Assembly: GCA_034190305.1 (NCBI GenBank)
Contig: JAXHSV010000189.1
Location: 1 to 6,201, forward strand
DNA from: JAUWNJ01 sp034190305
Lineage (GTDB): Bacteria; Planctomycetota; Phycisphaerae; SM23-33
Reading direction: 5' to 3'
DNA length: 6,201 nt
Shown here: one piece after another, positions 1 through 6,201 of the stretch
How the letters are laid out: every line of letters starts with the position of its first letter
Position numbering within the stretch: position 1 is the stretch's first letter
Position numbers and translations under genes: made by a program
Notes under the pieces: model-generated
Seen by the model: the letters and a program-made list of their open reading frames with translations, nothing else
The model's database searches: none
What the model was told of the DNA's origin: nothing

Positions 1-2704
<2,704 letters not shown>

Positions 2705-3025
2705 ACATTCGTCGTTGACCTTTCTTGCAAACAACACACAGAAAGACCATGACAAAGCACCAAGCCACCTCGGCACTCTTAATTCGGTGAACCTTTGGCT
2801 TTGCTATCCCTATTTGATTGTCAAAGAGCCTTAAGACAGGTGAACCGGCCCAATCGGCCAGCCCGCAAGTTCCCGGAAGTTTTTACGTCTCTTCCGGCAT
2901 AAAGGGTCGCATCTTCTACCAGCTTCGCCTCCCGGCATCAACTACTTTTTCCGCAGAAAGACGATTTTCTCAAAAATTTTTCGACGCCTGCCGAGCTGAA
3001 CGGCATCACAGCATGCCATTAAGAA
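2705..3025 (-). other. tRNA-Ala to 23S spacer (23S leader)
   Basis: This 321-base transcribed spacer has no supportable gene. It holds a BoxA-like antitermination motif (2816-2830) and a 7-bp hairpin with arms 2873-2879 and 2891-2897 (CCGGAAG/CTTCCGG). It also holds a 5-bp TGCCG/CGGCA hairpin near 2989-3006 and a short AAAAATTTTT palindrome. The 40-100 bases just before the 23S 5' end probably pair with sequence downstream of the 23S gene to make the processing stem, but that partner lies outside the window. Confidence 0.6.
2816..2830 (-). promoter_or_regulatory. BoxA-like rRNA antitermination site
   Basis: The minus strand reads GGCTCTTTGACAATC, close to the BoxA consensus TGCTCTTTAACAA found in rRNA leaders and 16S-23S spacers. 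BoxA RNA binds NusB-NusE and helps RNA polymerase resist Rho while transcribing untranslated rRNA. Its place about 110 bases before the 23S 5' end is typical for the spacer BoxA. The match is seen directly; the function comes from well-studied bacteria. Confidence 0.65.
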
Positions 3026-3098
3026 TGGAGACGAGCGGATTCGAACCGCCGACCTTCTGGTTGCAAACCAGACGCTCTCCCAACTGAGCTACGTCCCC
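3026..3098 (-). tRNA. trnA: tRNA-Ala (anticodon TGC)
   Basis: This 73-nt tRNA reads alanine GCN codons. The acceptor strands GGGGACG and CGTCTCC pair fully and include the G3-U70 wobble that is the main identity element for alanyl-tRNA synthetase. The anticodon stem CTGGT/ACCAG encloses TTTGCAA, giving anticodon TGC. The D arm has AGCTCAGTTGGGAGAGC, the T loop has GTTCGAATC, and the discriminator base is A. No CCA is encoded (the next bases are TTC), so CCA must be added by the nucleotidyltransferase enzyme. It lies between tRNA-Ile and 23S, the classic rRNA spacer arrangement. Confidence 0.97.
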
Positions 3099-3115
3099 AA
3101 CTCGATTGCAGATTT

Positions 3116-3187
3116 TTGATTTCGGATTTCAGATTACCTGTTGGGGACGATCACTCATGCCTAAAAAATTCTGAAATCTGAAATTAA
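3116..3187. repeat. Inverted repeat between the two tRNA genes
   Basis: Arms 3116-3135 and 3168-3187 are complementary at 17 of 20 positions and are built from ATTTC/GAAAT units (left arm core GGATTTCAGATT, right arm core AATTCTGAAATCTG). In RNA this folds into a long AT-rich stem with a loop of about 32 nt. It could be a processing site separating tRNA-Ile from tRNA-Ala, or a copy of a dispersed intergenic repeat. The left arm also shows loose 7-base periodicity (GATTTNN). Confidence 0.7.
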
Positions 3188-3188
3188 A

Positions 3189-3262
3189 TGGGCCTGGTTG
3201 GAGTCGAACCAACGACCTCGCCCTTATCAGGGGCGCGCTCTAACCAACTGAGCTACAAGCCC
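3189..3262 (-). tRNA. trnI: tRNA-Ile (anticodon GAT)
   Basis: This 74-nt tRNA reads AUC/AUU codons. Acceptor strands GGGCTTG and CAGGCCC pair (one G-U), and the discriminator is A. The anticodon stem CCCCT/AGGGC region encloses CTGATAA, giving anticodon GAT. The D arm AGCTCAGTTGGTTAGAGC and T loop GTTCGACTC are standard. CCA is not encoded. It is normally the first tRNA after 16S in rRNA operons; here it is the first recognisable gene of the cluster. The 5' 15 nt of the gene are duplicated immediately upstream. Confidence 0.97.
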
Positions 3263-3289
3263 GATTCCATTTGCTGAGCTACAAGCCCG
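3248..3289 (-). repeat. Tandem partial duplication of the tRNA-Ile 5' end
   Basis: The 16-mer CGGGCTTGTAGCTCAG (minus strand) occurs at 3248-3263, where it spans the tRNA-Ile 5' end and the base before it. It recurs identically at 3274-3289, a period of 26 bp. Flanking bases also match partially (ATTCCAT against TTTCAAT), so the repeat unit is probably the whole 26 bp. The upstream copy lacks the anticodon and T arms and cannot be a tRNA. It places a tRNA acceptor/D-arm mimic in the leader. Confidence 0.85.
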
Positions 3290-3294
3290 TTTCA

Positions 3295-3323
3295 ATTAAC
3301 CATTGAAAATTGACAATTGTCAA
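3295..3323 (-). promoter_or_regulatory. Candidate promoter for tRNA-Ile/tRNA-Ala/23S
   Basis: On the minus strand there is a perfect -35 hexamer TTGACA (3323-3318), a 17-nt spacer and a weak -10 GTTAAT (3300-3295, four of six consensus bases). The predicted start is near 3288, on the first G of the duplicated tRNA-Ile 5' end. It is the best promoter match between the terminator at 3390-3418 and tRNA-Ile. The -35 element lies inside a perfect palindrome, so the match could be incidental to that repeat. Confidence 0.4.
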
Positions 3324-3326
3324 TTT
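3307..3326. repeat. Perfect 20-bp palindrome
   Basis: AAATTGACAA is followed directly by its own reverse complement, giving a perfect 20-bp dyad without spacer. It overlaps the -35 element of the candidate rRNA promoter. A neighbouring imperfect dyad (ATTGAAA/TTTCAAT) lies at about 3291-3309. It could be an operator for a dimeric regulator or a copy of an AT-rich dispersed intergenic repeat; the sequence alone does not decide. Confidence 0.75.
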
Positions 3327-3389
3327 GGTTGGCTCTTCTGACTTTTCAAAAAACTTTGCCTTGGCCCAATCAGCCTTGCACGCGGCCAC

Positions 3390-3418
3390 AAAAAAAGCCA
3401 CCGGCGTTTCGGTGGCTT
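3390..3418 (-). terminator. Rho-independent terminator upstream of tRNA-Ile
   Basis: On the minus strand AAGCCACCG, loop AAACGC and CGGTGGCTT form a 9-bp GC-rich stem running directly into seven T's, two of which are paired. Arms are at 3410-3418 and 3395-3403. There is no T-run on the other strand, so it works only toward the tRNA/23S cluster. It should stop transcripts arriving from the ffh operon or from the promoter at 3567-3594 about 130 bases before tRNA-Ile. Confidence 0.88.
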
Positions 3419-3560
3419 ACCATTTGCCTCGGGTCCCGTCGCCGCAGCGAACCTACCCGCCATGTAAGCCATCAAAACCCATTCGCACAAAAACTGCCAC
3501 GATATTCGCGGCTCCTTACTAGCACCTTGCCTGCCAGCGAGCACCCCACTCGCTAAGGCA
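3390..3560 (-). ncRNA. Candidate structured RNA or attenuator leader
   Basis: A transcript of about 170 nt is framed by a sigma70-like promoter and the terminator, with no convincing reading frame. In RNA order it has a 5' hairpin (TGCC-AGCGAG/CTCGCT-GGCA, 3532-3560, 7-nt loop, TT bulge). Next is a 6-bp hairpin (GCCGCG/CGTGGC with one G-U, 3496-3512). Then comes a branched element closed by TGGCTTAC/GTAAGCCA (3464-3471 with 3413-3420) and containing CGGGT/ACCCG and TCGC/GCGA stems. Last is the terminator. The closing strand GTAAGCCA overlaps the terminator 5' arm by six bases (AAGCCA), so the two folds exclude each other, as in attenuators. I do not recognise it as 6S, tmRNA, RNase P, SRP RNA or a riboswitch I know. 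Structure is drawn by eye; expression and switching are inferred. Confidence 0.42.
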
Positions 3561-3566
3561 GCATCT

Positions 3567-3594
3567 ATAATACCATCTCCAGGCCAACCGTCAA
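3567..3594 (-). promoter_or_regulatory. Sigma70-like promoter of the structured RNA
   Basis: The minus strand carries TTGACG (3594-3589), a 16-nt spacer and TATTAT (3572-3567), which match five of six consensus bases each. The predicted start is near 3560, which is the first base of the 5' hairpin of the structured RNA. The agreement between the predicted start and the base of the hairpin supports the call. Confidence 0.6.
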
Positions 3595-3682
3595 CATTTC
3601 TTGTCGGCATCGCCGGGAAAAATCTTTACCTAGGATTCGTATCAGGCCTTAGGCCTGCGATTTGTTCCCAACAGAACCTTTT
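3573..3682. other. Spacer after the DUF3795 gene
   Basis: There is no gene here. The only structure is a 7-bp dyad around one central base, CAGGCCT-T-AGGCCTG (3643-3657), about 25 bases past the DUF3795 stop codon. The loop is too short and no T-run follows directly, so it is a poor terminator. Read-through from the ffh operon would then be stopped by the terminator at 3390-3418. Confidence 0.5.
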
Positions 3683-4114
3683 TCACGATGGCTCCCCCCC
3701 CCCCCGTCCTGTCGCTTTTAAGGCGTCCCTGATCTTCAGAAGGCGATCTTTGCTCAGATAGGGAAGGATAAAACGATCGAAGTCTTCCTTTGGGATTGCG
3801 GAAAAGTCCCCTCCGTATCGGTTCTCCATAAAATCCATTCGCGACTTGAGCTTGTCGCAACCAAAATCCTTGCAATGGGCGCAGTTTGCTAAACCACGTT
3901 TGATAACACACGGACGGATTGGACATTCAGGATCGGGCGCATTCTGCGAACGCAAGCACCCGGCACAGCCAATCTCCTCCGGCGGCACTTCGGCGCCGAT
4001 ATACTTCAACCATCCTTCACTCACGGCCTGCCGGTCGTCCGCACTATGGATGTTGCCTTTATAAGCGGGACACAGGTCACACCGGCATCCACACCTTGCC
4101 AGAATCTCCGTCAT
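3683..4114 (-). CDS. DUF3795-type cysteine-rich protein
   Basis: This 143-residue protein has eleven cysteines in its first 86 residues: a CGCRCDLCPAY block at 8-18, CAGC at 50-53, CPIRPC at 64-69, and CAHC with C86 at 78-86. This pattern matches the DUF3795 family, thought to bind a metal, probably zinc; its function is unknown. The C-terminal half has the family's FxxFILPYLSKDRLLKIR-like segment (112-129). There is no signal peptide or membrane segment, so it is probably cytoplasmic. The ATG start is preceded by AAAGGAAA at a suitable distance. It follows the nucleotidyltransferase gene by 43 bases and is the last gene of the ffh-led group. A run of 12 G on the coding strand (3694-3705) encodes the RGGG near the C-terminus. 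Slippage there would change only the tail. Confidence 0.85.
   Translation of the reverse strand: MTEILARCGCRCDLCPAYKGNIHSADDRQAVSEGWLKYIGAEVPPEEIGCAGCLRSQNAPDPECPIRPCVIKRGLANCAHCKDFGCDKLKSRMDFMENRYGGDFSAIPKEDFDRFILPYLSKDRLLKIRDALKATGRGGGEPS
3694..3705 (-). repeat. G12 homopolymer at the end of the DUF3795 gene
   Basis: Twelve consecutive G's on the coding strand lie four codons from the stop. Tracts this long slip during replication and are a common basis of phase variation. One alternative frame would extend the protein by about 16 residues (starting AIVKKVLLG), the other by about 14 (starting SHREKG). The cysteine domain would be unaffected. A sequencing or assembly length error is equally possible. 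Confidence 0.9.
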
Positions 4115-4157
4115 ATTGCTTTCCTTTGACTCACAGGATTTCAGTTGCCCTTAATTC

Positions 4158-4730
4158 TTACTCCTCGTCTCGCTCCAGGCGTCGCAGGATCGCATCCCAG
4201 ATTTCCTTCAGGTCCAACTGCTCCGCCCATTTGTTCACATACGCCCGGTCCACATCTTCGCCGCTGACCTTCAGGATTCCAGTAATATCCCGCAAATGCT
4301 TTTCCGACCCACCTTCTCGATAGTACTCCATTTTTGCGAGAATGATATCCTCGGGACGTGCAGCGTATCCTTCCATATCCGGCAGGATTCTCACCCGATT
4401 CCTCCGGGCCAACTGGCACTGCCCCCAGGCATCCTGGCGAGGCAGCATCACATCGATTTTATTCCCGGAGGTCGGGTGAATAATGTTGAACTGACCGGCG
4501 GTCTGTATCGCCTGTCGGGCGGCCTCGGGACTGAAATAGTATTCTTCAGGCCCGAAGAACTCGGAAAGCCGATCGACGTCACCGTATTTCAGCTCAGCCA
4601 CCACATCGATGTCCTGCGTCAATCGCGGTTCTCCGTATGCACCGCTTGCGATTGACCCTACGATCATGTACGCCCCGCCGAGGTCCTCTAAAACATCGAT
4701 TACCTTGCGCAGCAGGTCAGCTTGTTCCAC
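4158..4730 (-). CDS. Nucleotidyltransferase-fold protein
   Basis: This 190-residue protein has the minimal nucleotidyltransferase signature: VGSIASGAYG (residues 24-33) followed by TQDIDVV (38-44), giving the Gly-Ser and the Asp40/Asp42 metal ligands. Asp93 in KIDVMLP is the likely third carboxylate. The C-terminal half has PEDIILAKMEYYREGG (126-141) and SEKHLRDI (142-149), typical of AbiEii/MNT-like proteins. Such enzymes transfer a nucleotide to RNA or protein, and several are toxins or antitoxins; the substrate here is unknown. The start is GTG, chosen because AGGAGA lies 7-8 nt upstream and residues match from there. The gene overlaps the upstream small gene by 14 bases, which implies translational coupling. 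All catalytic acids are intact. It could also be a stand-alone modifying enzyme. Confidence 0.85.
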   Translation of the reverse strand: MEQADLLRKVIDVLEDLGGAYMIVGSIASGAYGEPRLTQDIDVVAELKYGDVDRLSEFFGPEEYYFSPEAARQAIQTAGQFNIIHPTSGNKIDVMLPRQDAWGQCQLARRNRVRILPDMEGYAARPEDIILAKMEYYREGGSEKHLRDITGILKVSGEDVDRAYVNKWAEQLDLKEIWDAILRRLERDEE

Positions 4731-4938
4731 CGCTCATTCTCCTGGCGACTTCCGCGTGTATCATAGTCTCATCCCACTCACCATGACGGGCCTGAAGGCC
4801 TGCTTCGATCAGCAGCCGCATCGTCCGATTGCAGTCAAAGATCATTGCAACCCGTTCGGCGGGCGTTTTACGCCGCAGCACCTCGGCCACTGCATCATCC
4901 ACAACTTCTATCTGTCCGTCGTCGAGACGATATTTCAT
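4717..4938 (-). CDS. Small conserved-looking protein paired with the nucleotidyltransferase
   Basis: This 73-residue, charged, soluble protein has no signal peptide or membrane segment. The N-terminal part (MKYRLDDGQIEVVDD) is followed by a segment, TPAERVAMIFDCNRTMRLL (25-43), then ARHGEWDETMIHAEVARRM (50-68). From memory, this 'TPAER ... W(D/E)E ... EVARRM' pattern recurs in short proteins encoded just before nucleotidyltransferases in environmental bacteria; I know no assigned function. The ATG start follows AGCAGGACT, a weak ribosome site very close to the start. It begins 19 bases after the ffh stop, and its last 14 bases overlap the nucleotidyltransferase gene, so the two form a tight pair. 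The size, order and overlap resemble toxin-antitoxin pairs, but no toxicity can be read from the sequence. Confidence 0.75.
   Translation of the reverse strand: MKYRLDDGQIEVVDDAVAEVLRRKTPAERVAMIFDCNRTMRLLIEAGLQARHGEWDETMIHAEVARRMSGGTS
4738..4743 (-). promoter_or_regulatory. Shine-Dalgarno site for the nucleotidyltransferase
   Basis: AGGAGA on the minus strand lies seven bases before the GTG codon, inside the end of the upstream small gene. It decides the non-ATG start at 4730, since the next in-frame ATG would remove the active-site region. Confidence 0.7.
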
Positions 4939-4957
4939 AGTCCTGCTTCCGGGAAAT

Positions 4958-6201
4958 CTATCGCCGCCGCTTTTTTTTGCGTTTGTCCCGCTGCTTTTTG
5001 GTCAGGCGCTTGGAGCGTTGTTTTACCTTGAATTTAGGCATGCCTCCGCCCATACCCATCTGGCCCATCTGCTGGGCGAACTTCATCCGGTCGCGTGTGC
5101 CCATGCCGGCCATCTGCTTCATCATGCCGGAGGCCATGTTGAAGCTCTTGACCATGCCGGATACGTCCTGCGGCTCGGTGCCGCTGCCTCGCGCGATCCG
5201 CCGGCGGCGCGAGGCCTCAACAATGTTCGGGGCCTCTCGCTCAGCCGCGGTCATGGAGTGAATAATCGCCTCCATCGACTCGAACTCATCGCCTGATATC
5301 TGCATCGCGTCGAGCTGGTCGCCGCCCATGCCGGGCATGAGCTTGAGCATATCCTTCAGCGGCCCCAGCTTCCGCATCTGCTTCATCTGGACCAGGAAGT
5401 CATCGAGCGTGAACTTGCCCTTGGCCATTTTCTGCTGCATCCTGGCGGCTTGGGCTTCATCGAAGGCGGACTGGGCCTTTTCCACCAGCGTAACCACGTC
5501 GCCCATGCCGAGTATCCGCCCAGCCATCCGATCCGGGTGAAACTCTTCCAGCTCCTGAAGCTTCTCGCCGACTCCGATGAACTTGATCGGCTTGCCGGTA
5601 ACGGCTTTAACCGAAAGCGCCGCACCGCCACGGGCGTCGGAATCGAACTTGGTCAGGATCACGCCGTCCAGCTCCAGGCGCTCGTTAAACTCCTTGGCGG
5701 AATTGACGGCGTCCTGGCCGGTCATGGCGTCGCAGACGAGATATATCTGGTGCGGGTTGACGGCCTTTGCGATGTCCGCAGCCTGGGCCATCATTTCTTC
5801 GTCGATGTGGAGCCTGCCGGCTGTGTCGAGAATGACCACGTCGCGTTCGTTGTCACCGGCGCTGATAACGGCCTGGCGGGCGACCTTTACGGGATTGGCC
5901 TCGCCGTCGATGCGGAATACCGGCACGCCGGCCTGGTCGCCCACGATGCTGAGCTGATCCACCGCAGCCGGGCGCTGCAAGTCGCAGGCCGCCAGCAGCG
6001 GACGCTTGCCCTGGGCCAGAATGTACTTGGCCAGCTTGCCGCACGTAGTCGTCTTGCCCGCTCCCTGCAAGCCTGTCATCATGACGATCGTCGGCGGCGG
6101 GCTGACATAGTATATCCGGCTGTCCACCGGTCCCATCAGCGCGGTCAGCTCGTCCTGGACGATTTTGACGATAAGCTGGCCAGGATGCAGGCTCTTGATG
6201 A
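4958..6201 (-). CDS. ffh: Signal recognition particle GTPase Ffh (SRP54), N-terminus cut off
   Basis: Ffh binds SRP RNA and signal sequences of nascent membrane proteins and delivers ribosomes to FtsY at the membrane, using GTP. The frame is open to the window edge; 413 residues are visible, beginning IKSLHPGQLIVKIVQDEL at the end of the N domain, so roughly 60 N-terminal residues are missing. The internal ATG at 6136 is not the start. Motifs in visible numbering: G1 GLQGAGKTT (43-51), G2 DLQRPAA (73-79), G3 DTAGR (125-129), G4 TKFD (183-186) and G5-region GVGEKL (209-214). The methionine-rich M domain follows, with SRP RNA-binding SRRRRIARGSG (330-340). The protein ends in a very basic tail (about 26 residues, rich in K and R). 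All key residues are intact. In many bacteria rpsP-rimM-trmD-rplS follow ffh; here a small protein gene starts 19 bases after the stop. Confidence 0.97.
   Translation of the reverse strand, partial: IKSLHPGQLIVKIVQDELTALMGPVDSRIYYVSPPPTIVMMTGLQGAGKTTTCGKLAKYILAQGKRPLLAACDLQRPAAVDQLSIVGDQAGVPVFRIDGEANPVKVARQAVISAGDNERDVVILDTAGRLHIDEEMMAQAADIAKAVNPHQIYLVCDAMTGQDAVNSAKEFNERLELDGVILTKFDSDARGGAALSVKAVTGKPIKFIGVGEKLQELEEFHPDRMAGRILGMGDVVTLVEKAQSAFDEAQAARMQQKMAKGKFTLDDFLVQMKQMRKLGPLKDMLKLMPGMGGDQLDAMQISGDEFESMEAIIHSMTAAEREAPNIVEASRRRRIARGSGTEPQDVSGMVKSFNMASGMMKQMAGMGTRDRMKFAQQMGQMGMGGGMPKFKVKQRSKRLTKKQRDKRKKKRRR

Noticed and set aside
2818..3087. Plus-strand frame of 89 codons across the 23S leader and tRNA-Ala
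   Set aside because: It runs antisense through tRNA-Ala (the peptide ...ETSGFEPPTFWLQTRRSPN is the usual translation of a tRNA reverse strand) and has no ribosome site.
3390..3560. 6S RNA or SRP RNA identity for the structured RNA
   Set aside because: The 5' and 3' ends do not pair into the long closed duplex of 6S RNA, and the SRP apical motif (GGAAGCAGCC-like) is absent.
3310..3610. Overlapping frames of 70-96 codons on both strands between tRNA-Ile and the DUF3795 gene
   Set aside because: They cross the terminator and hairpins, have biased, low-quality composition and no family resemblance; the region is better explained as promoter plus structured RNA.
3643..3657. CAGGCCT-T-AGGCCTG dyad as the terminator of the ffh operon
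   Set aside because: The one-base centre leaves a very small effective loop and no T-run follows within several bases, so it is a weak terminator candidate.
3642..3926. 94-codon minus-strand frame overlapping the DUF3795 gene
   Set aside because: It is the shifted frame of DUF3795. It matters only as the tail reached after slippage in the G12 tract.
4141..5296. Plus-strand and shifted frames over the nucleotidyltransferase, small gene and ffh
   Set aside because: All are shadows of minus-strand genes with clear family motifs.
6134..6136. ATG at 6136 as the start of ffh
   Set aside because: The frame continues upstream to the window edge with typical N-domain sequence (SLHPGQLIVKIVQDEL), so this ATG is internal.

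Overview
The window is a bacterial chromosomal fragment in which every gene I can support lies on the minus strand. Read in the direction of transcription (right to left), it holds: the ffh gene for the signal recognition particle GTPase, cut by the right edge; a 73-residue small protein; a nucleotidyltransferase-fold protein; and a cysteine-rich DUF3795-type protein. These four are closely spaced and probably co-transcribed. After them comes a stretch of about 420 bases without a protein gene, then tRNA-Ile(GAT), tRNA-Ala(TGC) and a 23S rRNA gene whose 3' end is cut by the left edge. The 5S rRNA, if present, lies outside the window.

The main oddity is that the Ile-Ala-23S cluster has no 16S rRNA gene in front of it. 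Where the 16S would normally sit there is a compact, structured, non-coding region followed directly upstream by protein genes. That region contains a sigma70-like promoter, three hairpins, a strong rho-independent terminator pointing toward the tRNAs, and an upstream segment that can pair with the 5' arm of that terminator. It could be a stand-alone small RNA or an attenuator-type leader for the 23S operon. A second promoter candidate lies between the terminator and tRNA-Ile. It would start transcription on a short tandem copy of the tRNA-Ile 5' end. The 23S gene looks functional at the peptidyl-transferase centre, but carries an enlarged, nearly perfect hairpin in domain I and two changes in or beside helix 69 relative to the E. 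coli sequence I recall.

Organism: the separated rRNA genes, the style of the Ffh protein (GAGKTTTCGKLA P-loop, very basic C-terminal tail), the small protein/nucleotidyltransferase pair and the AT-rich palindromic spacer repeats fit an environmental bacterium, perhaps a planctomycete (Phycisphaerae-like) or a relative. This is a weak inference from memory. The standard genetic code is used, and neither tRNA encodes its CCA end.

Functionally, the right half links protein targeting (Ffh) to three accessory proteins of unknown role. The left half is translation machinery.
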